Shown piece by piece: positions 1 through 8,041 of a stretch of DNA of 64,000 nt (its first letter is position 1; each line of letters opens with the position of its first letter). The DNA is from Paenirhizobium daejeonense. GTDB lineage: Bacteria > Pseudomonadota > Alphaproteobacteria > Rhizobiales > Rhizobiaceae. Both the position numbers and the translations under genes were made by a program. The stretch is from positions 248,001 through 312,000 of the forward strand of contig NZ_JACLAL010000001.1 of the NCBI RefSeq assembly GCF_014280875.1, given 5' to 3'. Below the pieces are notes generated by a model, which saw only the letters and a list, made by a program, of their open reading frames with translations, had not been told where the DNA came from and did not search any database.

Positions 1-1
1 A

Positions 2-211
2 GCCATCGAAACCGCGCTGCTGGCGGAAGCGCCCTGCGGCGACGTTCTCAATATGGTCGCTTCGGTCCGTGGCGCGATCACCGGCCTGACGGCGGAACTG
101 ATCGAGGATCACATCCGCGAACATGTGGTCAATCCAGACCGCGAGGAAAACCCCGAGCGCGCCAGGGGGGCTGCAGAACTCATCGATGTCATCAGGAGCT
201 ATCTGAAATGA
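2..211 (+). CDS. dmeR: DmeR-like metal-sensing repressor (CsoR/RcnR family), 3' part
   Basis: The window opens inside this gene, so only the last 69 residues are visible. The fragment reads as the helical core of a CsoR/RcnR/FrmR repressor: a Cys in PCGDVLNMVASVRGAI, followed by a His-containing helix (EDHIREHV) and the usual YLK ending. The Cys and His are the expected metal ligands of the family. The stop overlaps the ATG of the downstream CDF transporter by 4 bases (ATGA), the layout of the rhizobial dmeRF operon. In that system the repressor releases its operator when Co(II) or Ni(II) binds. The operator would lie upstream, outside the window. Assignment to DmeR rather than FrmR rests on the neighbour. 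Confidence 0.82.
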   Translation, partial: AIETALLAEAPCGDVLNMVASVRGAITGLTAELIEDHIREHVVNPDREENPERARGAAELIDVIRSYLK

Positions 212-1251
212 CGCACGACCACGACGATCACCATCACCATCATCCGCATTTTCACCCCCATCAGCATCCCCATATTTCTGGCCAGCCGCGACTGCCCGCA
301 AGCCATCAACACATGTTCCTGGGCGCGGACCACCAGCGCAACGCCCGCAAGACATGGGCGGTCATCGCCATCACCACGGTCATGATGGTGGGCGAGATCG
401 CCGCCGGAACGCTGTTCGGTTCCATGGCCCTGCTGGCGGATGGCTGGCACATGGCAACCCATGCCGGCGCCATCCTGATCTCGGCGCTCGCCTATCGCTA
501 TGCGTTGAAGAATGTCGGCAACGAGCGCTTCACCTTCGGCACCGGCAAGTTCGGCGATCTCGCGGCATTCTCGAGCGCAATCGTGCTGGCCATGGTGGCG
601 CTGCTGATAGGCTGGGAAAGCCTGATGCGTTTCCGCAATCCGGTGGCCATCGATTTCAACGAGGCGATCGCGGTTGCTGTCCTCGGTCTCGTCATCAATC
701 TCGTCTGCGCCTGGCTGCTCTGGGACGATCACGACCATCACGGCGCCGGCCACGGTCATCATTATGGCCAACGCGATCACGCCGGCAGCCATGCTCATGC
801 AGGCAGTCACGCCCATGGCGGTGGCGACACCAACCTGCGAGCTGCCTATGTGCATGTGGTCGCCGATGCGCTCACATCGGTTCTCGCCATTGCCGGTCTG
901 TTTGCCGGCAGCTTTTACGGCTGGCTTTGGCTCGACCCGATCATCGGCCTCGTCGGTACGGTCATCATTGCCCGCTGGGCCTATGGCCTGATGCGCCAGG
1001 CGGGTGGTGTCCTTCTCGATTACGTTCCCCGCAGCGAGGACCTGCCGGATGAAATTCGCGCAATCATCGAACCGGAGGGGGCGACGATCGCTGACCTGCA
1101 TGTCTGGCAGCTTGGCCCCGGCCATCACGGCGCCATCGTTTCGCTGACGGCGACTGAACCGCACGCCCCGTCCTACTATCGCGAGAAACTCGCCCGCATT
1201 CCCGACCTGTCGCATGTCACGGTCGAGGTCGAACGCGCAGCTGCTGCCTGA
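208..1251 (+). CDS. dmeF: DmeF-like cation diffusion facilitator, Co/Ni efflux
   Basis: Inner-membrane CDF antiporter of 347 residues, expected to export Co(II)/Ni(II) in exchange for protons. The N-terminus is extremely His-rich (residues about 3-36). The cation_efflux core follows, with the TM2 motif around ADGWHMATH and the TM5 motif around VHVVADALTS. A second His-rich loop (about residues 175-208, HDHHGAGHGHH and SHAHAGSHAH) sits between TM4 and TM5, as in zinc/cobalt CDFs. A short C-terminal cytoplasmic domain ends the protein. It is coupled by a 4-base overlap to the upstream CsoR-type regulator. A hairpin terminator follows at 1275-1306. Metal specificity is inferred from operon context; zinc is the alternative. 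Confidence 0.88.
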   Translation: MTHDHDDHHHHHPHFHPHQHPHISGQPRLPASHQHMFLGADHQRNARKTWAVIAITTVMMVGEIAAGTLFGSMALLADGWHMATHAGAILISALAYRYALKNVGNERFTFGTGKFGDLAAFSSAIVLAMVALLIGWESLMRFRNPVAIDFNEAIAVAVLGLVINLVCAWLLWDDHDHHGAGHGHHYGQRDHAGSHAHAGSHAHGGGDTNLRAAYVHVVADALTSVLAIAGLFAGSFYGWLWLDPIIGLVGTVIIARWAYGLMRQAGGVLLDYVPRSEDLPDEIRAIIEPEGATIADLHVWQLGPGHHGAIVSLTATEPHAPSYYREKLARIPDLSHVTVEVERAAAA

Positions 1252-1274
1252 CCTGTGTTCCGTTCTGAAACGAC

Positions 1275-1306
1275 AAAGGGGTCAGAACGCCGTTCGGACC
1301 CCTTTT
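1275..1306 (+). terminator. Rho-independent terminator after dmeRF
   Basis: Hairpin with arms AAAGGGGTC and GACCCCTTT, extended by an inner GAAC/GTTC pairing around a GCC loop and ending in TTTT. It lies 24 bases after the dmeF stop and separates it from the converging DUF6101 gene. Confidence 0.85.
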
Positions 1307-1330
1307 GTATGTGCCGACCCTGTTAACGGA

Positions 1331-1903
1331 TCAGTTGCGGGCGATGATTTCCTTGCCGGAAATCTTCATGGTCACGCCCAGCTTCCCGGTGGTGCGGCGC
1401 ACGAGGAAGCGCGGCCGGCGTTCGGCGAAATAGGAATGGCGGCGGCGCGGCTGGGTTTCTCGGGCGCGGACGTCGCCGAGGTGCTCCTCGAGCGGACGGG
1501 CAACGCCATCGGCCTCGACCATCAGCATGGGAATGCGGAAGGCGTCGGACCAGTTGCGCCAGTCTGCGGCGATATCGCAGAGATCATGGGCGACCAGCAG
1601 CGGAATGCAGAGTTCCGGGTCTTCATGGTGCAGTTCGAGTGTCACGGTAACCTCTCCGTCTCCATGGTCGATCGCGCGGGCAGCGACCCCCTTGAAGGCG
1701 CGGGCCGGCAGCGCGAACGAGAGCGGCAAACCGCTGCCCTGCAGGATCTTTCTGAGGACTGCGCCCCGTTCGTCAATCGTAATGGTGACATCGCCGGACG
1801 CTCCGCGCAATGCGTAGGTGACCTGCTGCGGAAAACGGGACGGATCCAGTCGCAACGTTGCCCCTGCCCATGCGGGCTTCAAAACCGTGTTCGTCATCTT
1901 CAT
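1331..1903 (-). CDS. conserved rhizobial protein, DUF6101-like
   Basis: A 190-residue soluble protein with no signal peptide or membrane segment. I recognise it as the DUF6101-type protein common in Rhizobiales, of unknown function. The first 90 residues are rich in beta-strand-like sequence (ATLRLDPSRFP, GDVTITIDERGAVLRKIL). The C-terminal third is basic (QPRRRHSYFAERRPRFLVRR), which could mean nucleic acid or membrane-surface contact, but this is only inference. The gene stands alone, convergent with dmeRF and divergent from modABC. Confidence is high that it is a real gene and moderate for the family name. Confidence 0.75.
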   Translation of the reverse strand: MKMTNTVLKPAWAGATLRLDPSRFPQQVTYALRGASGDVTITIDERGAVLRKILQGSGLPLSFALPARAFKGVAARAIDHGDGEVTVTLELHHEDPELCIPLLVAHDLCDIAADWRNWSDAFRIPMLMVEADGVARPLEEHLGDVRARETQPRRRHSYFAERRPRFLVRRTTGKLGVTMKISGKEIIARN

Positions 1904-2121
1904 GCTACCCTTGTTTTACCCGAGAGCGCTTCATGCGTTCTTCTGATCGGGACTTTTCGTCCTCTGTAGCCTGACCTTACCGAGGCCCTGTTCCGGACAG
2001 CTTAAAAATCGCGGTTAAAAAAACTTTGCTGCGCCAAATGGTTAGCATTTTCAGACGAGGCAAGGTTTCGAAAAAGTGAATATAGGTGACAAGGTGTCGG
2101 TGTTTGGGACGACGGCGCGGC

Positions 2122-2148
2122 AAGCCCGCAGCGGTTGCGGCGGGCTTT
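2122..2148 (+). terminator. orphan terminator-like hairpin between divergent genes
   Basis: AAGCCCGC and GCGGGCTT pair around a 10-base loop, followed by TTTC. No plus-strand protein gene lies just upstream, so this could end a small RNA or be a relic. The rest of the 1904-2280 gap shows no coding signal. Its 3' end holds the modABC operator. Confidence 0.4.
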
Positions 2149-2232
2149 CAGTGCCTGCTGCAAAGGCGTTTCGCTTCAAGTCAAATTAGGGAGATGGCGG
2201 GTTCGGTTCTCTTGTCCGGCTGCCTTTTTTTC

Positions 2233-2266
2233 GCTATCGATATAGCCAACAAAATATATCGATAGC
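2233..2266 (+). promoter_or_regulatory. ModE-type operator (Mo-box) of modABC
   Basis: A perfect 12-bp inverted repeat: GCTATCGATATA at 2233-2244 and TATATCGATAGC at 2255-2266, separated by 10 bases. It ends 14 bases before the modA ATG. The half-site resembles the CG-n-TATATA core of ModE/Mop-regulated molybdate transport promoters. A ModE-like DNA-binding protein is encoded 2.7 kb downstream. Expected role: molybdate-dependent repression of modABC. Confidence 0.82.
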
Positions 2267-2280
2267 TAGAGAGGTCATTT

Positions 2281-3081
2281 ATGTCCGTTTCGTTTCGCTC
2301 CTTCCGCGTGGTTGCCAAGGCCGCAGTCGTCGCCGCCGCCTTCCTTGTCCAGCCGGTATCCTCCGCTTTTGCCGACGGACCGGTAACCGTTTTTGCCGCC
2401 GCCAGCCTCAAGGAAGTGCTGGGTGATATCTCCACCGCCTGGAAGGCCGAAACCGGCAAGGAAACCAGCGTTTCCTTTGCAGCCAGCTCCGCTCTCGCCA
2501 AGCAGGTCCAGGAAGGCGCGCCGGCAGACATCTTCTTTTCGGCTGACCTGAAGTGGATGGATTATCTCGACAAGGCGGGCCTCATCGCCGCCGACACTCG
2601 GTCCAACCTGCTCGGCAACCGTATCGTTCTCGTTGCGCCGAAAGATTCGAACGTGACCACGAAGATCGCTGAAGGCTTCCCGCTCAAGGATCTTCTCGCC
2701 GGCGGCAAGCTCGCCATGGGCAACACGGAATCGGTTCCGGCCGGTCTCTATGGCAAGGCGGCACTGGAAAAGCTCGGCGTATGGGACAGCGTCAAGGCTG
2801 ACATCGCCCAGTCGGATAGTGTTCGCGCCGCACTTCTCCTCGTTTCCCGCGCCGAAGCCCCGCTCGGTATCGTTTATGAAACCGACGCCAAGGCCGACAA
2901 GGACGTAAAGGTCGTTGACCGTTTCCCGGAAGAAAGCCATCCTGAGATCGTCTATCCGGCTGCTTTGGTGAAGGAATCGAAGAATGCTGACGCCAAGGCC
3001 TTCCTCGAATACCTGCATGGCGAAAAGGCCAGGGCAATATTCACCGCCGCCGGCTTCACGGTGCTCTCCAAGACGAATTGA
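2281..3081 (+). CDS. modA: molybdate ABC transporter, periplasmic binding protein
   Basis: 266 residues, close to the family norm. The N-terminus is a Sec signal peptide (about residues 1-30, ending in SSAFA). The mature protein begins with the ModA hallmark VTVFAAASLKEVL and continues with ASSALAKQVQEGAPADIFFSAD. This is a two-lobe oxyanion-binding fold; the Ser residues of these motifs coordinate molybdate or tungstate. It is first gene of modABC, preceded by GAGAGG and by a ModE-type palindrome. Expression should rise when molybdate is scarce. The cargo feeds the molybdenum cofactor for enzymes such as nitrate reductase. Confidence 0.95.
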   Translation: MSVSFRSFRVVAKAAVVAAAFLVQPVSSAFADGPVTVFAAASLKEVLGDISTAWKAETGKETSVSFAASSALAKQVQEGAPADIFFSADLKWMDYLDKAGLIAADTRSNLLGNRIVLVAPKDSNVTTKIAEGFPLKDLLAGGKLAMGNTESVPAGLYGKAALEKLGVWDSVKADIAQSDSVRAALLLVSRAEAPLGIVYETDAKADKDVKVVDRFPEESHPEIVYPAALVKESKNADAKAFLEYLHGEKARAIFTAAGFTVLSKTN

Positions 3082-3114
3082 TATTGACGCTATCGCAGTC
3101 AAGGCATCGTTCGG

Positions 3115-3807
3115 GTGACGCTTACTCCTGAAGAAACCACAGCCATGTTGCTCAGCCTGAAGGTCGCGGTTACCGCCGTGGCCTTCTCGTTGCCTTTCGG
3201 GGTGCTCGTCGCATGGCTTCTGGCGCGCTGTGATTTTTACGGCAAGACCCTGTTGAACGGCATCGTGCATTTGCCGCTCATCATGCCGCCGGTCGTCACT
3301 GGCTATCTGCTGCTGATCACCTTCGGACGTCGCGGTGCCATCGGTGCACTTCTCGACCAGTGGTTCGGGCTGGTCTTCTCCTTCCGCTGGACGGGGGCTG
3401 CGTTGGCCGCCGCCGTCATGGGCTTTCCGCTGCTGGTGCGCTCCATCCGCCTGTCGCTGGATGCCGTCGATCGCAAGCTTGAATCGGCAGCCTCGACGCT
3501 TGGTGCGCCGCCGGTGTGGGTGTTCCTGACTGTCACGCTGCCGCTGATCCTGCCGGGCATCGCTGCCGGTACGGTGCTGTCCTTTGCCAAGGCGATGGGC
3601 GAGTTCGGCGCAACCATTACCTTCGTCTCCAACATTCCCGGTGAAACCCAGACATTGGCCTCGGCCATCTACACCTATACCCAGGTGCCGGGCGGTGATC
3701 TCCAGGCCATGCGCCTGACGCTGATTTCCATTGCCGTTTCGCTAGCGGCGCTGGTGGCATCCGAGGTTCTGTCGCGGCGGCTGGCCGCAAGGATGGGGAG
3801 CGCCTGA
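3115..3807 (+). CDS. modB: molybdate ABC transporter permease
   Basis: Inner-membrane permease of 230 residues with about five membrane segments. It carries the binding-protein-dependent transport EAA loop (ESAASTLGAPPVWVFLTVTLPLILPGI, near residues 122-150), where ModC docks. The start is GTG at 3115, 33 bases after modA. The reading frame has no better ATG before the first membrane helix. Its stop shares one base with the modC ATG (TGATG), so translation is coupled. Motifs such as FAKAMGEFGATITF are typical of ModB. Confidence 0.94.
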   Translation: MTLTPEETTAMLLSLKVAVTAVAFSLPFGVLVAWLLARCDFYGKTLLNGIVHLPLIMPPVVTGYLLLITFGRRGAIGALLDQWFGLVFSFRWTGAALAAAVMGFPLLVRSIRLSLDAVDRKLESAASTLGAPPVWVFLTVTLPLILPGIAAGTVLSFAKAMGEFGATITFVSNIPGETQTLASAIYTYTQVPGGDLQAMRLTLISIAVSLAALVASEVLSRRLAARMGSA

Positions 3808-4892
3808 TGCTGACTATCGATATCGAGCACAATCAGGGAAGTTTTGATCTTGTGGCCGATTTTTCGGTCGGGCAGGGGCTGACCGTCTTCTTTGGCCCGT
3901 CCGGTTCCGGCAAGACCACGCTCATCAATCTCGTTGCCGGTCTGGTGCGTCCGACGAAGGGACGAATCGTTTTCAATGACCAGGTCTGGAGCGATGGTGC
4001 GACCGGCCACTTCGTGCCGCCCCATCGCCGTCGTATCGGCTACGTCTTTCAGGAGGGAAGGCTCTTCCCGCACCTGACCGTGCGCCAGAACCTGCTTTAC
4101 GGTACGCGTTTCGTACCCGCTGCAGAGCGGACCGAAAGCCTTGACCGCGTGGCGGATCTGCTCGGCATTTCCCGCCTGCTGACACGGCGTCCTTCCGGCC
4201 TGTCGGGCGGCGAGAAGCAGCGCGTGGCGCTCGGTCGGGCGCTGATGTCGAACCCGCGCCTTCTCCTCATGGACGAGCCGCTGTCGGCGCTGGATGTCGA
4301 ACTCAAGGCGGCGATCCTGCCCGACATCGAGCGCATCCGCGACGAGGTCGGCATTCCGATCCTCTATGTCAGCCACTCGCTGGAAGAGGTTGCCCGCCTT
4401 GCGACACGCGTGATCGCGCTTTTTCGCGGGCGCGCCACCGCAATTGGTGCGCCGGACGAGGTGCTCGACATTCTGGCCCCGGGCGCAGGCGTCCAGCCGG
4501 GCAATTTCCTGCATGCGACGGTTACCGACCAGAGCGCCGAGGATGGCATTACCCTTGCCGAAAGCGCGGCCGGGCCGCTCTTTCTCCGAAAGACAGATGT
4601 GGCGGTCGGCACCCGAATCCGCGTCTTCGTGCCGGTCAGCGAAATCGTCGTTGCGACCAGCCTGCCGGAAGGCATTTCCACGCTCAACCGACTCCACGGC
4701 GTCGTTATCGGTCTGCGCGAGGAAGGGAACTCTGTCATGGTCTCGGTCGATTGCGGCGGCGAGCAGATGATCTGCGAGGTCACGCGCCGGTCCGCCAAGA
4801 GCCTCGGCCTCGCCACCGGTTCCCCCGTGCATCTGCTGTTCAAGACCGTATCGCTCGCCTCCGAAGCCATTTTCCGGCAGGCGGTGCGGTAA
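3807..4892 (+). CDS. modC: molybdate ABC transporter ATP-binding protein with Mop domain
   Basis: 361 residues. Residues 1-230 form the ABC ATPase: Walker A FGPSGSGKTTL, a Q-loop in GYVFQEGRLFPH, signature LSGGEKQRV, Walker B LLLMDEPLSALD and the switch His in YVSHSLEE. The C-terminal third is the TOBE/Mop domain (around TLNRLHGVVIGLREEGNSVMVSVD), which binds molybdate and can give trans-inhibition. This Mop domain is notable because the nearby ModE-like regulator has none. It closes the modABC operon. Confidence 0.95.
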   Translation: MLTIDIEHNQGSFDLVADFSVGQGLTVFFGPSGSGKTTLINLVAGLVRPTKGRIVFNDQVWSDGATGHFVPPHRRRIGYVFQEGRLFPHLTVRQNLLYGTRFVPAAERTESLDRVADLLGISRLLTRRPSGLSGGEKQRVALGRALMSNPRLLLMDEPLSALDVELKAAILPDIERIRDEVGIPILYVSHSLEEVARLATRVIALFRGRATAIGAPDEVLDILAPGAGVQPGNFLHATVTDQSAEDGITLAESAAGPLFLRKTDVAVGTRIRVFVPVSEIVVATSLPEGISTLNRLHGVVIGLREEGNSVMVSVDCGGEQMICEVTRRSAKSLGLATGSPVHLLFKTVSLASEAIFRQAVR

Positions 4893-4993
4893 AATAGGGC
4901 AGCCGGTGGTGAGAGACGGGCCTCGATAAGGGGGCGTTTTGCGGGGGGGGCTATTGGGGGACCGCAGAGCACCACTCTCTGTTTCCCGATGAG

Positions 4994-5389
4994 CTAATCC
5001 TCGTGCGCATCCTTCGCGCCACTGCCTGCGGGCTGAAAGTCCGGTGCGCTCATGTCCTCAAGCCATGAGAGATCGTCGGTGAGAAGCGTGCGGCTCTCAG
5101 CCTCCATCTTTCGGCAACGGCTGAGCAATGTTTCTCCGAACGGCGTCAATCCTGCGCCGCCGCCGCTTTTGCCGCCGTGGCGGGTGAAGATCGATGGTTC
5201 CTTGAACATGCGGTTGATTTCGTCGGCGAGCAGCCATGCCCGGCGGTATGACATGCCCATGGTCGCGCCCGCTGCCCGGATCGAGCCGTGCTCGGCGATG
5301 CCGGCAAGCAGCGACACCTTGCCGGGACCGAGGCGAACCCCGTTCGGCAGGTCGAGCCTGAGTGTCAGCTTGATCTTGTCTCCGCTCAT
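4994..5389 (-). CDS. ModE-like winged-helix regulator lacking Mop domains
   Basis: A 131-residue protein matching the N-terminal DNA-binding domain of ModE. The winged helix runs over residues 20-70 (GKVSLLAGIAEHGSIRAAGA, then MSYRRAWLLADEINR), followed by the GGKSGGGAGLTPFG turn. Full-length ModE is about 260 residues and carries two Mop domains for molybdate; here the protein stops after a short acidic tail. I chose the ATG at 5389, which overlaps the upstream oxidoreductase stop by 4 bases; longer readings run antisense to nothing sensible. Likely target: the palindrome before modA. How it senses molybdate is unknown from the sequence. Confidence 0.82.
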   Translation of the reverse strand: MSGDKIKLTLRLDLPNGVRLGPGKVSLLAGIAEHGSIRAAGATMGMSYRRAWLLADEINRMFKEPSIFTRHGGKSGGGAGLTPFGETLLSRCRKMEAESRTLLTDDLSWLEDMSAPDFQPAGSGAKDAHED

Positions 5390-6816
5390 TGCGTCGAAAC
5401 CATCTTGCCTGGGTTCATGATGCCGGCTGGATCGAAAGCCAGCTTGATACGCTTCATCAGTTCCGTTTCGATAACCGGACGGCTTGCCGCCAGTTCGTCG
5501 CGCTTCAACTGGCCGACGCCGTGCTCGGCCGAAATCGAGCCGCCATGCGCATGAACGACGGCATGCACGATGGCGTTCATCTCCCGCCAGCGGGCAATGA
5601 ACGCAGCCTTGTCGGCGCCGATCGGCTGGCTGATGTTGTAATGAATGTTTCCGTCGCCGAGATGGCCGAACGAAACGATGCGGGCCTCGGGCATGCGGGC
5701 CATCACCGCCGCATTCGCATCCGCGAGGAAACGCGGCACGCTGGAAACGGGCACGGAGACGTCGTGCTTGATCGAGCCGCCCTCCGGCTTCTGTGCATCG
5801 GACATGCTTTCCCTCAAGCGCCAGAAGGCCTCCTGCTGGGCGAGTGAGGAGGCGATGACCGCGTCCTTCACCAGTCCGGTGTCGTGGGTTTCTTCCAGCA
5901 GACTGGCGATCATCCTTTCCGCGGTTTCGGCGGAATCCGAGGTTGAGATATCGATCAGCGCATACCATGGGTGGGCCGAGGGCAGAGGATCGCGAACGCC
6001 GGCGATGTGCTTCGTGGTGAAGTCGATGCCGATGCGCGGCATGATCTCGAAACCGGTAAGAGCGCTGCCGCAGAGCGTCGAGGCGCGTTCGAACAGCGCG
6101 AGTGCATCCCCAGGCGAAGCAAGGCCGACAAAGGCAACCTGATGGCCGCGCGGGCGGGGAAAGAGCTTCAGGACCGCGCCGGTGATGATGCCGAGCGTGC
6201 CTTCCGCGCCGATGAACAGGTCGCGCAGGTCGTAGCCGCTATTGTCCTTTTTCAGCCGTCGCAACCCGTCCCAGATCTCGCCGGTCGGCAGAACCACCTC
6301 CAGCCCGAGGCAAAGCTGCCGGACATTTCCATAGGCCAGCACGGCGGTTCCGCCGGCATTGGTGGAGAGATTGCCGCCGATGCGGCAGGAGCCTTCCGAG
6401 CCGAGCGAGAGCGGAAACAGACGGTTGTGCTCGGCTGCTGCCTTCTGGATGTCGGCGAGGATGGCCCCGCCATCGGCCACGATCACATCGCCGGAAATGT
6501 CGATCTCGCGGATACGGTTCATGCGCTCAAGCGAGAGCACGACGTCCGACAGGCCGTCGCGCGGCACCTGGCCGCCCACATGGCCCGTGCGTCCGCCGGC
6601 CGGCACGATGGGCGTGCCCGTCCGGCTGGCGAGCGCCATGATGGCGGAAACCTCTTGCGTCGATCCGGGTTTCAGCACCAGCGGCGAGGAGCCGTGATAG
6701 AGCCCCCGGCTTTCCACGAGATAGGGTGCGATGTCCGATGCGGCGGTCAGCGCGTTGGCCTCGCCCACGATCGCCACGAAGGCCTTCAAGGTTTCGGACA
6801 GGGGGGCGCTGCTCAC
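5386..6816 (-). CDS. FAD-linked 2-hydroxyacid dehydrogenase (GlcD/D-2-hydroxyglutarate type)
   Basis: 476 residues. The FAD_binding_4 (PCMH/VAO) domain covers about 40-220, with PAGGRTGHVGGQVP and GNLSTNAGGTAVLAYGNVR. The FAD-oxidase C domain follows, with metal/substrate motifs SFGHLGDGNIHYN and ISAEHGVGQLKR near the C-terminus. Members oxidise D-lactate, glycolate or D-2-hydroxyglutarate and pass electrons to the quinone pool or ETF. The length and the C-terminal HGVG motif suit D-lactate or D-2-hydroxyglutarate, but substrate cannot be decided by eye. It lies 9 bases after the Sua5 gene and overlaps the ModE-like gene, so the three form one unit. Confidence 0.88.
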   Translation of the reverse strand: MSSAPLSETLKAFVAIVGEANALTAASDIAPYLVESRGLYHGSSPLVLKPGSTQEVSAIMALASRTGTPIVPAGGRTGHVGGQVPRDGLSDVVLSLERMNRIREIDISGDVIVADGGAILADIQKAAAEHNRLFPLSLGSEGSCRIGGNLSTNAGGTAVLAYGNVRQLCLGLEVVLPTGEIWDGLRRLKKDNSGYDLRDLFIGAEGTLGIITGAVLKLFPRPRGHQVAFVGLASPGDALALFERASTLCGSALTGFEIMPRIGIDFTTKHIAGVRDPLPSAHPWYALIDISTSDSAETAERMIASLLEETHDTGLVKDAVIASSLAQQEAFWRLRESMSDAQKPEGGSIKHDVSVPVSSVPRFLADANAAVMARMPEARIVSFGHLGDGNIHYNISQPIGADKAAFIARWREMNAIVHAVVHAHGGSISAEHGVGQLKRDELAASRPVIETELMKRIKLAFDPAGIMNPGKMVSTQ

Positions 6817-6825
6817 ATTGTTCTC

Positions 6826-7806
6826 CTATGCGCTGCGGGGAGCCGCGGCGCGTTTCAGTCGGTCGTTGATCGCTTCGCCAAGCCCCTGCATGGGGATCGG
6901 CATGACCGCGATGCCGGAAGGGCGGGCCTGGTCGGCCTGCTTGAGATAGCCGAAGAGGTTCGCCGCCGCCTCTGCCAGATCGCCGTGCCGGCTGAGGTTC
7001 AGCACGATGGATGCGTCCTTCTCGCCCGCGATCTCAGCATCGCCAAAGCGGATCAACGCCTCGCCCGGGGCAATGGACTGCGCGTCGAGCCGCACATGGG
7101 CGTTCGGGGCGTAATGCGAGGCGAGCATGCCGGGTGCTTCGATTGCAGCCGTGCCGGCGGGTTTCAGGCGTTCGACAGCAAGCCCGGTCGCCTCTTCTAT
7201 GTCCTCGGCGGCAATTCCGCCCGGACGCAGCATCCGTATCCGGCCGTCCTCCACCTTGACGATGGTGGATTCGACGCCGACAGGGCAGGGGCCGCCATCC
7301 ACGATGAGGTCGATGCGCCCGCCGAGATCGGCCTCCACATGCTCCGCCGTGGTCGGGCTGATCTTGCCGGAGGAATTGGCGCTGGGAGCGGCCAGCGGCC
7401 TGTCGAAGGCGCGGATCAGGTCGCCGGCAAATCCCTTGGGCACCCGGATGCCCACGGTGTCGAGCCCGGCGGTCGCAAGCGGGTGGATGGAACTTCCGGC
7501 CTTGAGCGGAACGACGAGCGTCAGCGGCCCCGGCCAGAAACGGGCTGCAAGCGCACGGGAAATGGGATCGAAGTCGGCGTAGCGTTCCGCCATGGCGAGA
7601 TCCGCCATGTGGCAGATCAGCGGATTGAAGCGCGGCCGGCCCTTGGTTTCATAGATGCTGGTGATCGCCACCGGGTCGGTCGCGTCGGCCGCCAGCCCGT
7701 AAACGGTCTCGGTCGGCAGCGCTACGGGTCGCGCCTTTGACAGGATCTCGATGGCCGCATCGATTACGCCTTGCCTATCGCTGTCGATCGGTATCACCCG
7801 AGCCAT
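6826..7806 (-). CDS. tsaC: L-threonylcarbamoyladenylate synthase, long Sua5 form
   Basis: 326 residues. It makes threonylcarbamoyl-AMP from threonine, bicarbonate and ATP for the t6A37 modification of ANN-decoding tRNAs. The YrdC domain fills residues 10-200 (LPTETVYGLAADA, KGRPRFNPL, ARFWPGPLTLV, APSANSSGKISPT). The C-terminal Sua5 domain follows a linker and begins near EAPGMLASHYAP; it is absent from short TsaC proteins. First gene of a unit with the FAD dehydrogenase and the ModE-like regulator, divergent from the GGDEF gene. The 235-base divergent spacer to 8041 shows no clear operator. Confidence 0.92.
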   Translation of the reverse strand: MARVIPIDSDRQGVIDAAIEILSKARPVALPTETVYGLAADATDPVAITSIYETKGRPRFNPLICHMADLAMAERYADFDPISRALAARFWPGPLTLVVPLKAGSSIHPLATAGLDTVGIRVPKGFAGDLIRAFDRPLAAPSANSSGKISPTTAEHVEADLGGRIDLIVDGGPCPVGVESTIVKVEDGRIRMLRPGGIAAEDIEEATGLAVERLKPAGTAAIEAPGMLASHYAPNAHVRLDAQSIAPGEALIRFGDAEIAGEKDASIVLNLSRHGDLAEAAANLFGYLKQADQARPSGIAVMPIPMQGLGEAINDRLKRAAAPRSA

Positions 7807-8041
7807 GTATCAACGCCTTCTCGTCATGTGTTCCGCCGTCAATAGCGCGTCTTGGCGGGTGGGAGCAAACGTTGATTTCATAGGCGTCTACAGGGGTTTT
7901 CCACAGTTCTCGGCAGGCGTCGGGACACCGTCGGAGCGTATCCGTAAAACTTTATCTACCGACGTAACCGAAAGAAAGAAATGTTGCGCCTATAGTCCGC
8001 CCGTTCCAGCCTTTCGCCTTCACCCGCCGGAAAAAAGAACC

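Noticed and set aside
216..250. Tandem His codons near the dmeF start as a DNA repeat
   Set aside because: They are the coding sequence for the His-rich metal-binding N-terminus, not a separate repeat element.
2275..3270. A 331-codon open frame opposite modA
   Set aside because: Antisense to modA and its downstream spacer; no domain pattern.
4994..5968. A long 324-codon reading of the ModE-like gene
   Set aside because: The extra N-terminal 190 codons lie within and out of frame with the FAD dehydrogenase gene and do not resemble ModE; the ATG at 5389 gives the correct domain start and a 4-base overlap.
5971..7740. A 589-codon open frame on the plus strand
   Set aside because: It runs antisense to the FAD dehydrogenase and Sua5 genes, both of which have clear family motifs. 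Its translation has no recognisable domain; GC-rich codon bias keeps the opposite strand open.
7751..8041. N-terminal extension of the GGDEF protein
   Set aside because: It covers the divergent promoter region and the start of the Sua5 gene; family-like sequence begins at 8042.
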